Source of the DNA: Blastocatellia bacterium
Lineage (GTDB): Bacteria; Acidobacteriota; Blastocatellia; Pyrinomonadales; Pyrinomonadaceae
Assembly: GCA_016789145.1 (NCBI GenBank)
Contig: JAEUQI010000004.1
Coordinates: 1-64,000, forward strand
Reading direction: 5' to 3'
Length of the DNA stretch: 64,000 bases
Positions within the stretch are counted from its first letter, which is position 1; each line of letters starts with the position of its first letter. The notes below the pieces were generated by a model. That model saw only the letters and a list, made by a program, of their open reading frames with translations. It searched no databases and was not told the DNA's origin. Shown here piece after piece: positions 44,459 to 53,206 of this stretch. A program made the position numbers and the translations under genes.

Positions 44459-44459
44459 A

Positions 44460-45068
44460 CTAGATCTTTGCGAAATTTTCGAGCAGTTTCATGCCAAATT
44501 TATGGCTTTTTTCCGGATGAAATTGGGCCCCGTAAATATTATCGTGTTGAATGATCGAATGAAAATAATCGCCGTAAAAAGTGGTCATCAACACATCGGC
44601 AGGGTCATCACATAACACGTAATACGAGTGCACGAAATAGAAACGCGATTCTTCGGGCAGTCCGTCTGTCAGCGGACTATTCTTGGCGTTATGAACCAGA
44701 TTCCAGCCCATATGCGGTATTTTCAGCGACGTGTCTGAAAAGCTAAACTTCACGGTCTGCGCATTCACCCACTTCAGTCCCGGCAACGAACCTTCTTCGC
44801 TAGCGTTTGTCAATAACTGCATCCCAAGACATATACCGAGGATCGGTACTTTCTCAACAAGAGCTTTCTCGTCCAAGACATCACGAAAGCCTGATTCACT
44901 GATCTTCTGCATTGCGGCGTCAAATGCGCCGACGCCCGGCAGCAACAATTTTTGAGCGCGAGCGATCCGGTCGCGATCGCTGGTTACCTCAGAATCTACC
45001 TTTATCCGCTTGAACATATTACGGATCGAGCCCAGATTGCCCATTCCGTAGTCTACGATCGTGACCAT
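44460..45068 (-). CDS. hisH2: HisH2 glutaminase subunit for sugar acetamidino modification
   Basis: 202 aa class I glutamine amidotransferase with intact triad: Cys80 in LGICLGMQLL, His184 and Glu186 in AQFHPEKSHKFG. It starts VTIVDYGMGNLGSIRNMF like HisH. Placed directly between wbpG and hisF2 (1-base gaps), it should release ammonia from glutamine and hand it via HisF2 to WbpG. In Pseudomonas aeruginosa the wbpG-hisH2-hisF2 set is known to be needed for the acetamidino sugar of the B-band O antigen. Confidence 0.9.
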   Translation of the reverse strand: MVTIVDYGMGNLGSIRNMFKRIKVDSEVTSDRDRIARAQKLLLPGVGAFDAAMQKISESGFRDVLDEKALVEKVPILGICLGMQLLTNASEEGSLPGLKWVNAQTVKFSFSDTSLKIPHMGWNLVHNAKNSPLTDGLPEESRFYFVHSYYVLCDDPADVLMTTFYGDYFHSIIQHDNIYGAQFHPEKSHKFGMKLLENFAKI

Positions 45069-45069
45069 T

Positions 45070-46266
45070 TTACTTTTCTATAGGAAAACAATACTTCATG
45101 TAAAAACTATGCGGCACAAGGCGAGCCTTCATAAGTACATGAAAAAAAGGCCGCAGCAACTCGAACCGCTTCTTATACGTAGGATATTCCGTCCAGTATT
45201 TGGGCGGACGGTTCATGACCTCATCAAACTCTGCATCAGTAAGCCCCAATCGCTTCTTAAAGTACGACAACAATTCAGGCTCGAGATATGGCGGCTTATT
45301 GTAATACTCGTCGATCGCCTCGTCGCGGCTCATATTACCGATCCGTACTGATGCCGAAAGAGTGTTGTTACGGTAATCGACATGAAATTTCTTCGGGAAA
45401 TAGTAGCTGTGGTTGAAGGCCGTCATTCGGTTTTCGAGATGGTGCCCACCATAATATTCCCACCCAAACTCCTTTTCTAAGAACGACCGAGCGCTCTCTT
45501 TATCATATTTGATATACCAAAGCGGCCTTATCTTTTGGATTTTCTTGAAGGCCGTCCACTTGATGAATTTCGAAAATGTCATCAGAGGATACGTCTTTAA
45601 CGGGAGCCTGCCGAACATCCTATGTATCGATTCGATATATTTGCCGTCAAAATAGTTCTTGCCGAGCGGCGAGATCCCCTCGGCAAGGAATGAGTGCCCT
45701 TCGAGTATGTACTTTACATTGTGCTGGCTCGCAGCACGGTACATCGTTTCGGCCAGAGCTAGGTCAGTCGAGGCATCAATCTCAGGAACGTCAGCGAGAA
45801 AAAAAGACCTAAAGATATCGTCTGCTTCTTTATTATTTACGACAAGAGTAAATAGATCGACGTTAAGCTTCGTCAATACCTTACGGATGTTTTCGGTAGC
45901 TATCGCCGTGTTCCACGTATTGTCGTAATGGACGGCAAGCGGTCGGAGTCCGTTTTGAATCGCCCAGTGGACCATATACGATGAATCGGTTCCGCCGCTT
46001 AAACCGATAACGCAATCGTATTTTTTTCCTTTACCATCTTCTTTGATCTTTGCAATTATCTCTTGAATCCTTCTCTCGCCTTCGGGTTTTCCGGTTTGGT
46101 ATTCTTCGACGAGATCATCGACCATACGGCAATAGTTGCACACGCCATCGTCGTCAAACGTAATGGACGGCACCGACCGATCGTAAATACAACGTGAGCA
46201 GATCTGCTCTTTACGGTTTAACGGCAGCGGCATAACAGACTCGTTTTGGCTCTTCTTCGTATCCAT
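45070..46266 (-). CDS. wbpG: N-acetyl sugar amidotransferase (WbpG/PseA family)
   Basis: 398 aa. An N-terminal Cys pair CSRC and CNYC (ICSRCIYDRS ... GVCNYCRMV) probably binds zinc, and the PP-loop VIGLSGGTDSSYMVHWA activates the acetamido group with ATP. Later motifs RPLAVHYDNTWN, KYILEGHSFLAEGISPLGKNY and GWEYYGGHHLENRMTAF are typical of the family. It uses ammonia from HisH2/HisF2 to turn an N-acetyl group into an acetamidino group. The C-terminus (SFYMKYCFPIEK) is intact. First gene of the three-gene module, 4 bp after the acyltransferase. Confidence 0.92.
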   Translation of the reverse strand: MDTKKSQNESVMPLPLNRKEQICSRCIYDRSVPSITFDDDGVCNYCRMVDDLVEEYQTGKPEGERRIQEIIAKIKEDGKGKKYDCVIGLSGGTDSSYMVHWAIQNGLRPLAVHYDNTWNTAIATENIRKVLTKLNVDLFTLVVNNKEADDIFRSFFLADVPEIDASTDLALAETMYRAASQHNVKYILEGHSFLAEGISPLGKNYFDGKYIESIHRMFGRLPLKTYPLMTFSKFIKWTAFKKIQKIRPLWYIKYDKESARSFLEKEFGWEYYGGHHLENRMTAFNHSYYFPKKFHVDYRNNTLSASVRIGNMSRDEAIDEYYNKPPYLEPELLSYFKKRLGLTDAEFDEVMNRPPKYWTEYPTYKKRFELLRPFFHVLMKARLVPHSFYMKYCFPIEK

Positions 46267-46270
46267 AAGA

Positions 46271-46936
46271 CTATTGGTTGTCTACGACCTTTCTGAGAAA
46301 GGCGGCCGGACTACCAACTACAGCGGAGTTCGTCTCCACGTCTCCCAATACAACGCTGCCCATTCCAATCAGGCAGTTGTCTCCAACGGTAGTATTTCCT
46401 AATACAGAGGAGTTCGTCCCTAAATAGCACGATCTGCCAATTTTTGTTCCGCCTGAGACGCATACGCCTCCGGTAATGCAGGTGTAATCTCCAATGCTGC
46501 TGTCGTGGCTTATCACCGAATTTGGTAGCACAATTACATGGTTGCCGATGATGACATTCGAGGCGATAGTCACGTGCTGAAGGATCACCGTACCAAGCCC
46601 AATCTTTGACATTTTCGAAACACTTGCAGTTGGATGAACGATCGTTTCGAACTTGTCGACCGGAATTCCGGTCCTTGCAATGATCTTGTCCTTTAGCCAA
46701 AAATTGAACGGGCTTCCAATTCCATTGACAAAGTAACAGTTCGGAAAATCATATGCGGATTCGAGCGGGCCTAAAACCTTGACACCAAAAATCTCCTTGC
46801 CCCAATTTTGTTGATCATCGTCAAGGAACCCGACACAATTGTAAGTGCGGGCTGGTGAACAACTATTTATCTCATTAATGGTGTCGAGAATATCAATACA
46901 GTTACCACCAGTTCCCAGAATAATTATCGGCTTCAT
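46271..46936 (-). CDS. NeuD/PglD-like sugar acyltransferase (left-handed beta helix)
   Basis: 221 aa from the ATG at 46936; a TTG four codons earlier is in frame. N-terminal nucleotide-sugar-binding Rossmann part (KPIIILGTGGNCIDILDTIN, GFLDDDQQNWGKEIFG). The C-terminal hexapeptide-repeat beta helix contains ETIVHPTASVSKMSKIGLGT, NVIIGNHVIVLPNSVISHDSSIGDYTCI and SAVVGSPAAFLRK. Such enzymes transfer an acetyl (or other acyl) group to an amino sugar, consistent with the two aminotransferases encoded upstream. The acceptor sugar is not predictable. Confidence 0.82.
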   Translation of the reverse strand: MKPIIILGTGGNCIDILDTINEINSCSPARTYNCVGFLDDDQQNWGKEIFGVKVLGPLESAYDFPNCYFVNGIGSPFNFWLKDKIIARTGIPVDKFETIVHPTASVSKMSKIGLGTVILQHVTIASNVIIGNHVIVLPNSVISHDSSIGDYTCITGGVCVSGGTKIGRSCYLGTNSSVLGNTTVGDNCLIGMGSVVLGDVETNSAVVGSPAAFLRKVVDNQ

Positions 46937-46956
46937 AGAAATAAACAATACTTGAT

Positions 46957-47910
46957 CTACTTGGCGAATCTACCGGAATAGCAGGCTTCTTCCTGATGGA
47001 AATATGATATCTGCAAGTTGTTCTCCCGAATCATTTGTTCGAACTCTTCGCGATTGTACCTCTTAGCATTGCTCGGTGCATACCAATCATAATTTGTTGC
47101 CTTTGACATCTCAAAGCCCCAATCTTCCTTCCAAAAGCACTTTAGAAAATTCCAATAGATGAAGCGCTGAATGTCGTATGTGCCGCCTTTAATCCCTAAA
47201 AGCGGAATGTCGGGTGCCTCAAATGAGACGTTGAGTTCGGACAACCGTTTACCCAATTCGGTCAATTGCTCTGACATCTCCCACATTTGTTCAGAAGTGA
47301 CATCATGAGTTTCATGTCTGAAATAGTCATCGATCAGTTCTCTCGGCAGAGCTTTTTTAGCGTAAACATAGCAAGCAAACTCGCCGCCCGGCTTGGTGAT
47401 GTCGGATAAATGGCGAAAGGTTTCCTCCGGGTTTTCGGTATGCATGATGACCTGGTCGCATACAACGAGATCGACGGAATTCGGCTTGATCCCAGTATTG
47501 GCGATGTCTCCCTTTAGATAGACCAAATTCGGCAGTTCCCGGAAGTTTGCGGCCGCTTGATATGCCGCATCCGAAATATCTATCCCGATGACCGTCGCTT
47601 GCGGGGCAAGCCTGGCAAACCAAGCCGCCTTGTAGCCTAGTCCGCAGCCGGCATCGAGGATAACTGATTTGTCGGAAAGGTATTCTTGTAGATCCTGCTC
47701 ATCACCAAAGCCATAAAGCTGAAGAAACCATTCGAACTGAGACTCGTATAGCCTTTCAAGCGAATCCATCTGTTCGACTTGTTTCCACTTGTCGCTGAAT
47801 ATGTCCTTTGTCTGCGTTTGATTCAGAGCGTCGTTACGCGAATCATTTTGCAGGACTATGTTTTGTTCGATCTCAATGGGAGCCGCGAACAAACTGTCTA
47901 ATGAAATCAT
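46957..47910 (-). CDS. SAM-dependent methyltransferase
   Basis: 317 aa. A roughly 70-residue N-terminal extension is followed by motif I LDAGCGLGYKAAWFARLAPQATVIGIDIS and motifs NSVDLVVCDQVIMHTENPEETFRHLSDITKPGGEFACYVYAK. The C-terminal part contains FIYWNFLKCFWKEDWGFEMS, giving the length of methyltransferase domain proteins linked to AsnB in glycan loci. It follows asnB copy 2 by 10 bp, the same order (asnB then methyltransferase) as for copy 1. Confidence 0.85.
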   Translation of the reverse strand: MISLDSLFAAPIEIEQNIVLQNDSRNDALNQTQTKDIFSDKWKQVEQMDSLERLYESQFEWFLQLYGFGDEQDLQEYLSDKSVILDAGCGLGYKAAWFARLAPQATVIGIDISDAAYQAAANFRELPNLVYLKGDIANTGIKPNSVDLVVCDQVIMHTENPEETFRHLSDITKPGGEFACYVYAKKALPRELIDDYFRHETHDVTSEQMWEMSEQLTELGKRLSELNVSFEAPDIPLLGIKGGTYDIQRFIYWNFLKCFWKEDWGFEMSKATNYDWYAPSNAKRYNREEFEQMIRENNLQISYFHQEEACYSGRFAK

Positions 47911-47920
47911 TCTATTTTCC

Positions 47921-49813
47921 TCAAGCTACCTTCTCGTTTCTCAGAAATATCCGACACCACCACTCGAAATTCATAAAGGACCAGATCAAAAGACGGTGGT
48001 TAATTCGTTTTTCAATATGTTCGTAGATGATCTTTTCGATGTACTCTTTGTTGATGAACTCGGAGCAGACCGTCGTCTTATCAAGTAGCAATCCTTTGAT
48101 ATACTCGGCGTTCTCACCGCGATACCAGCTTTCATCAGGAGCGGAAAAGCCTTGTTTCTTACGAGTGATTATTTTCTCGGAAATAAAGCCGCTCATTGCT
48201 TTGCGGAGCACATTCTTGCCGTCGTCAAATTCCTGATACGCCTTCTTCTTATCGGAAAACATATTCTCGTCGATCCGCTTGTTGATCTCCAAATTGCCGA
48301 GCTTATGCCGGACCGGTATCTTTTGGGCGAAGGCGACTAGGTCGTTGTCGAGAAACGGAAATCTTTCTTCGAGGCCGTGCGCCATCGACAGTTTGTCGCC
48401 GACAAGCAGCAAGCTCGGCAAAAAGGTCTTTATCTCAAAATAAAGCGAATTATTGATGTGCTGTTCAGGCGTGTCGTACTTGAGCCTTTTATTGAACGTA
48501 AAGACACGTTCGAATATCTGACGCGGCTCGGCGAAATCGACCTGGGCTCTTACCTTGTCGGTAAACAGGAACTCGCGTTCGTTATCAGGCACCAGACGCT
48601 GCCAGTAGTTGTAATAGTCATCAAAAAACTCTTTGTCGTCGAGAGCCTTGAAGATCCGGTAATATCGCCACGGATACCCGCCGTAGAGCTCGTCGCCGCC
48701 TGTCCCCTGCAGACATACCTTAACGAATTTCGATGCCAATCTCGCAATGTAGTAGTTCGGATACGACATCCCGACGCGAAGGTCCTCCAGATGATGAACG
48801 ACTCGCGGCAGCGACCAGCTAAGGTCGCCAGCGTTCAAAACCTGTTCGAAGTGTTCGGTCTTGAACTGATTTGCCATCAATTCGGCGTCACGGCGTTCGT
48901 CATAATTCGCTTCGACACCCGTCACCTCGCTCATATCGAAGCCGCAGGTAAATGTCGCGAGCCGGTCGATATGATCGGAGGCGATCGCCGTGATCGAACC
49001 TGAATCCATTCCACCTGAGAGGTAGGAACCTAAGGGAACGTCCGAAACCGTTTGCCGAGCAACAGCGATCTTCATTAGCCGTCTGGTCTCTGCCGTTGCA
49101 TCTTCGAACGAGATATCGTCGTCGGTTTGAGTGAAATCATAATCCCACCAAGCGTTGTGAGTGATGGCTTTCGTTTCGGTACCGATGCAGAGCGTATTAG
49201 CGGGCGGCAGCGTATAGACGTTTTTGAACAACGTTCGGAAACTGAACAGATTCTGAAACGTGAAATATTCATTGAGCGCTCCCAGATCCAATTCCGTTTT
49301 AAAATCGGGATGGGCAATGATCCCTTTTATCTCCGAGGCGAAAACAAATGTCTTCCCGGTGAACCAATAGTACAACGGTTTCACACCGAAACGGTCTCGG
49401 CTCAGGTAAAGCTTCTTCTCGCGACGGTTCCACGCACCGATGGCGAACATTCCGTTCAGCCGTTCGAAAAACGTCGGGCCATAGGCGGCCAATCCTTCGA
49501 CGATCACTTCTGTATCACTAGAGGAAATGAACTCGTGCCCCCGAGTTTTCAAGTCTTCGCGCAATTCGGCAAAGTTGTAAACACAGCCGTTGAAAGTAAT
49601 GATCCATTCGCCGTTCTTCGACGACATCGGCTGAGCGCCTTTTGGTGAGACGTCAAGAATCGCAAGACGCCGATGCCCGAGCGCGACATTTTCCTCAACA
49701 AAATGCCCTTCACCGTCCGGCCCACGGTGAGCAACAGCATCGGTCATCGCTTTCAAACGATTGTGGGAAAACGGTTCGCCGTCTAGATTAAAAACTCCTA
49801 CAATGCCGCACAT
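47921..49813 (-). CDS. Asparagine synthase-like amidotransferase, copy 2
   Basis: 630 aa. Class II glutaminase domain with Cys2 (MCGIVGVFNLDGEPF), VAHRGPDGEGHFVEEN and RRLAILDVSPKGAQP; synthetase domain with PP-loop YLSGGMDSGSITAIA and LQGTGGDELYGGYPW. It differs clearly from copy 1 (for example SGGMDSGS against SGGVDSSA and LQGTGGDE against LNGDGGDE), so it is not a recent duplicate. The DegT aminotransferase ends 1 bp upstream and a methyltransferase follows. It probably amidates a carboxylated sugar, for example a uronic acid (inference). Confidence 0.88.
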   Translation of the reverse strand: MCGIVGVFNLDGEPFSHNRLKAMTDAVAHRGPDGEGHFVEENVALGHRRLAILDVSPKGAQPMSSKNGEWIITFNGCVYNFAELREDLKTRGHEFISSSDTEVIVEGLAAYGPTFFERLNGMFAIGAWNRREKKLYLSRDRFGVKPLYYWFTGKTFVFASEIKGIIAHPDFKTELDLGALNEYFTFQNLFSFRTLFKNVYTLPPANTLCIGTETKAITHNAWWDYDFTQTDDDISFEDATAETRRLMKIAVARQTVSDVPLGSYLSGGMDSGSITAIASDHIDRLATFTCGFDMSEVTGVEANYDERRDAELMANQFKTEHFEQVLNAGDLSWSLPRVVHHLEDLRVGMSYPNYYIARLASKFVKVCLQGTGGDELYGGYPWRYYRIFKALDDKEFFDDYYNYWQRLVPDNEREFLFTDKVRAQVDFAEPRQIFERVFTFNKRLKYDTPEQHINNSLYFEIKTFLPSLLLVGDKLSMAHGLEERFPFLDNDLVAFAQKIPVRHKLGNLEINKRIDENMFSDKKKAYQEFDDGKNVLRKAMSGFISEKIITRKKQGFSAPDESWYRGENAEYIKGLLLDKTTVCSEFINKEYIEKIIYEHIEKRINHRLLIWSFMNFEWWCRIFLRNEKVA

Positions 49814-49814
49814 A

Positions 49815-50966
49815 TTATAAGGCTCGTATCGTTTCTACAATGTAGCTATAGTCTTCGGCCGTCATTTGATTGTGAAGCGGAATAGACATCGAATACTCGT
49901 TGCAGGCATAGGCACCAGGAATATCTTCGGGGTTTAGGCCGAAATGCTTAGCGTAGTATTTGAGCATATGGACGGCATGGGTGCCGGGCCGCGTGCTGAT
50001 GCCCTTCTCCTGTAATATCTCCATCAGGTCATTCCGTTTGTACGGCGATATTGTCTCATCAACAAATAGCACATAAGACTGCCAGCCGTGCTTATAACCC
50101 TCAGGTACGAACGGCGTTCGCAGCCATTCGATCGAGCCCAGTTCCTTGCTGTAGAAATCGGCCCACTTTTGACGTTCGTCAATGAACGTATCGAGTTTAC
50201 CTAGCTGGACCACGCCGACAGCACCTTGGAGGTCGGTCATACGATAGTTATATCCTACAAGCTCAAATTCTGGCAGAATGTACGGCTTTGGGCCGTGATG
50301 ACGCTGTTCTTCAGATATGGAAGCACCATGATTACGAAGCCGGTTCATTAATTCGCCAAGCTCGTCACTGTTCGTTGTAAGCATTCCGCCTTCGCCTGTC
50401 GTGACGGATTTGCGTGGGTGGAACGAAAAACAACCGATGTCGCCCAAGCTTCCGGCCGGCCGGCCATGATACCCTGAACCGGCTGCACAAGCGGCGTCCT
50501 CGACGATCCGTAGCTGAGGAGCAACCGACTTTATCGCATCTATATCAGCGCATAGGCCAAACAGATGGACAGGAATGATAGCCTTAGTGCGGTCTGTGAT
50601 CTTAGCTGCTATCTGTTCAGGATCAACGTTGAAAGTCAGCGGATCAACATCTATAAAAACCGGCGTTGCACCACAATACATAACGGCATTCGCCGTTGCA
50701 ACCCAAGTAAAGGCAGGTACTAAAACTTCGTCCCCGGCCTTTATCCCAAGAGCGACTAGAGCTAAATGCAGAGCTGTCGTACAGTTCGATACCGCGATCG
50801 CGTGCTTAACTTCGTGCCGCTCCGCAAACAACTTTTCAAACGCAGACACTTTCGGTCCTTGTGTCACCCAACCGCTCTCAATGGGCTCACGCAATGCAAG
50901 CCATTCGTCCTCACCAAGTGAGGGCAGCGAGATCGGAATATTTCTTCTTAACTTTTCACCGGACAT
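49815..50966 (-). CDS. DegT/DnrJ/EryC1/StrS sugar aminotransferase
   Basis: 383 aa from the ATG at 50966, 23 bp after the epimerase stop; the frame is open further up but that would overlap the epimerase and is unlike the family. PLP-dependent; starts IPISLPSLGEDEWLALREPIESGWVTQGPKV and has CFSFHPRKSVTTGEGGML with the PLP lysine, and FELVGYNYRMTDLQGAVGVVQL, typical of the family. It transaminates a keto-sugar nucleotide. The immediate neighbour upstream is an SDR epimerase that may prepare the substrate. It is distinct from WbpE further up the operon. Confidence 0.9.
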   Translation of the reverse strand: MSGEKLRRNIPISLPSLGEDEWLALREPIESGWVTQGPKVSAFEKLFAERHEVKHAIAVSNCTTALHLALVALGIKAGDEVLVPAFTWVATANAVMYCGATPVFIDVDPLTFNVDPEQIAAKITDRTKAIIPVHLFGLCADIDAIKSVAPQLRIVEDAACAAGSGYHGRPAGSLGDIGCFSFHPRKSVTTGEGGMLTTNSDELGELMNRLRNHGASISEEQRHHGPKPYILPEFELVGYNYRMTDLQGAVGVVQLGKLDTFIDERQKWADFYSKELGSIEWLRTPFVPEGYKHGWQSYVLFVDETISPYKRNDLMEILQEKGISTRPGTHAVHMLKYYAKHFGLNPEDIPGAYACNEYSMSIPLHNQMTAEDYSYIVETIRAL

Positions 50967-50989
50967 AATATTGTAGAACTCATCGATCC

Positions 50990-51982
50990 TCAGCCTGCAG
51001 CCTCTAGACCGATCTTCGCATGTGTTCTGCGCCATTCGATCAGCCGCAAAAGGCCTTCTTCTAAACTGTATTTGTATTCGAATCCGATCTCTGCACGCGC
51101 TTTTTCCATTGAGCCGATCCGATTCTTGACCAATGCGCGAGCATCATCAGCGCTGTAAGGTTGATATGTTACTTGTAGATCGGAATTCTTGAGCCGAAGT
51201 ATGGTGTCGCAGAGCTCCCGAATGGTCGTTTGAACTTCGGTTCCGACATTATAGAATCCCAGCCCAACATTGCTTTCAAGGGCGGCGATATTGCAGCGAG
51301 CAACGTCTTCGACATAGATGAAATCATAAGCCTGACTGCCATCACCGTTGATCGTCGGTGCCTCATTTGCATCGATCTTGTTTAGCATGATCGGCACAAC
51401 ACCGGTGTAAACGGCGTGTTGATCTTGGCCCGGACCGTAGACATTCATATAACGAAGGCCGATGACCTCGAGTTTGTAACGGTCATTAAATGCGGTACAC
51501 ATCGCCTCGCCCGAGATCTTGGTCGCTCCGTAGAAATTCTTGTTGTTGAACGGGTGGTCCTCGGTCATTGGCACCTCGACCGCATCGCCATAAACAGACG
51601 CAGAAGACGAATAGACCAGCTTTTTGACGTTGTTCTTAACGCATGCTTCTAAAACATTGAAGGTTCCCGCGATGTTGACCTCAAATGCCGTACGCGGAAA
51701 ATCTTTGCAATGCAGAAGCCACATCGCCGAAAGATGAAAAACATAATCAACGTCCTTCATCGCGGCGTCCAAAATATCGATATCACGAATGTCACCGCCC
51801 AGCGGAAAGATCGAACACCGCTCATCTAGCAACGAGTCTTCGATATTCTCATATTTTCCGCGGACAAAATTGTCGTAGATTATGACTTCTTTGACATCTG
51901 TTTTTAGCAGTTCTCTGACAACAAATGCGCCGATAAAACCAGCTCCGCCAATAACCAAGCATCTTGAATTTGAAACTTTCAT
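50990..51982 (-). CDS. NAD-dependent epimerase/dehydratase (extended SDR)
   Basis: 330 aa extended short-chain dehydrogenase. N-terminal GGAGFIGAFVVRELL Rossmann motif, DVDYVFHLSA, VYSSSASVYG with the catalytic Ser, and the Y-x3-K pair in NFYGATKISGEAM. GLRYMNVYGPGQDQH and the nucleotide-sugar segment are similar to UDP-glucose/GlcNAc 4-epimerases. It overlaps lhgO by 4 bp. Substrate and product are not predictable; with the next-door DegT enzyme it could make a second amino sugar. Confidence 0.88.
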   Translation of the reverse strand: MKVSNSRCLVIGGAGFIGAFVVRELLKTDVKEVIIYDNFVRGKYENIEDSLLDERCSIFPLGGDIRDIDILDAAMKDVDYVFHLSAMWLLHCKDFPRTAFEVNIAGTFNVLEACVKNNVKKLVYSSSASVYGDAVEVPMTEDHPFNNKNFYGATKISGEAMCTAFNDRYKLEVIGLRYMNVYGPGQDQHAVYTGVVPIMLNKIDANEAPTINGDGSQAYDFIYVEDVARCNIAALESNVGLGFYNVGTEVQTTIRELCDTILRLKNSDLQVTYQPYSADDARALVKNRIGSMEKARAEIGFEYKYSLEEGLLRLIEWRRTHAKIGLEAAG

Positions 51983-53190
51983 CTATTTACCCTTTCCAGG
52001 ACTTTCTTCGCAACCGATTCGCCGATCGCCAACGAGGATGTCGCGGCCGGCGACGGTGCGTTACAGACATTCAGCGAATACTGATCTTCGACAATCAAAA
52101 AGTCATCGATCAACCTCCCGTCTTTGTCACAGGCCTGAGCTCGGACACCGCTTCCACCTCTTTGAATATCATTGTATCCAACTTCAGGTATCAGTTTTCT
52201 GAGGGCTTCTACAAAAAGCCTCTTTGAGTACGAGCGTTTCATTTCCATCCAACCCTCGTCCCAATACTTGGTCGCGATCTTCCTAAAACCTGGGTACGCT
52301 AGTACCTCGAAAAGCTCTTTGAGATTCACGTCCCATCTCGAATAACCCTCGCGCTTGAAAGCAAGTACTGCATTTGGTCCGGCTTTGATCCCGCCGCCCA
52401 TCACTCTGGTAAAGTGGACTCCGAGAAATGGAAACTCCGGATTTGGGACGGGATATATGAGATTTTTGACCAAATATTCCTTCTCTTTCACAAGATCGTA
52501 GTACTCGCCTCGGAAAGGGATCATTCTTATATTCTTGAAGGTCTTATCGAATAATCTCGTGACTTCGAGCGAATAAAGCCCGGCACAATTAACAACGAAA
52601 TCGGCCTCGAATGTCCTGCCCCCGCTGTTCAACAAGATCTTGCCGTTTGAGACCTCAACCTTGTCGAGTTTTGTCCGGTACTCGAATTCTGTCCCGGAAT
52701 TTTCTAGTATCTCCGCAAGCTTTTTACACACTTGCTTGTAATCAACTATGCCTGTTTGCGGCACCCAAATACCCTCAACACATTGAACGTAAGGCTCGTA
52801 TTCCCTGACCTCGGATGCCGAAAGCTTCTTGAGTCCCTGCAGTTTATTTTCTAAACTGCGTTGATAGATATTCTCAAGTGATTCCCTTTCACTTTCGTCG
52901 GCGGCAACGATCACCTTTCCGCAGATGTCGTATTCGATACCGTTCTGATCACAAAAATCAATTAAAAGCTCGTAGCCCTTTCGGCAATTCTCCGCTTTCA
53001 GACTGCCGGGCTTGTAATAAATACCGGAATGGATCACACCGCTATTCCGTCCGGATTGATGCTTGCCAAAAGAATCTTCCTTCTCAAGGAACACTATTTC
53101 GAGGTCCGGATCGAGTTTTTTCAATTGGAAGGCGGTCGCAAGACCAACGATGCCGGCTCCGATCACCGCGATTTTTAGATTCTTTCTCAT
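51979..53190 (-). CDS. lhgO: L-2-hydroxyglutarate oxidase-like FAD enzyme
   Basis: 403 aa from the ATG at 53190 (a TTG four codons earlier is in frame). N-terminal FAD fold KIAVIGAGIVGLATAFQLKK, then FLEKEDSFGKHQSGRNSGVIHSGIYYKPGSLKAENCRKG, a strong LhgO signature, FVVNCAGLYSLEVTRLF and FPFLGVHFTRVMGGGIKAGPNAVLAF. LhgO oxidises L-2-hydroxyglutarate to 2-oxoglutarate and passes electrons to the quinone pool. It starts 16 bp after wbpB and overlaps the SDR gene by 4 bp, firmly within the operon. Position suggests it recycles the 2-hydroxyglutarate made by WbpB (inference). Confidence 0.9.
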   Translation of the reverse strand: MRKNLKIAVIGAGIVGLATAFQLKKLDPDLEIVFLEKEDSFGKHQSGRNSGVIHSGIYYKPGSLKAENCRKGYELLIDFCDQNGIEYDICGKVIVAADESERESLENIYQRSLENKLQGLKKLSASEVREYEPYVQCVEGIWVPQTGIVDYKQVCKKLAEILENSGTEFEYRTKLDKVEVSNGKILLNSGGRTFEADFVVNCAGLYSLEVTRLFDKTFKNIRMIPFRGEYYDLVKEKEYLVKNLIYPVPNPEFPFLGVHFTRVMGGGIKAGPNAVLAFKREGYSRWDVNLKELFEVLAYPGFRKIATKYWDEGWMEMKRSYSKRLFVEALRKLIPEVGYNDIQRGGSGVRAQACDKDGRLIDDFLIVEDQYSLNVCNAPSPAATSSLAIGESVAKKVLERVNR

Positions 53191-53206
53191 GCACAGTGTC
53201 AAAGAG

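Noticed and set aside
43700-45068. HisF and HisH as histidine biosynthesis genes
   Set aside because: Contiguous with wbpG, no other his genes, and HisF carries Gln in place of catalytic Asp11; assigned to sugar modification.
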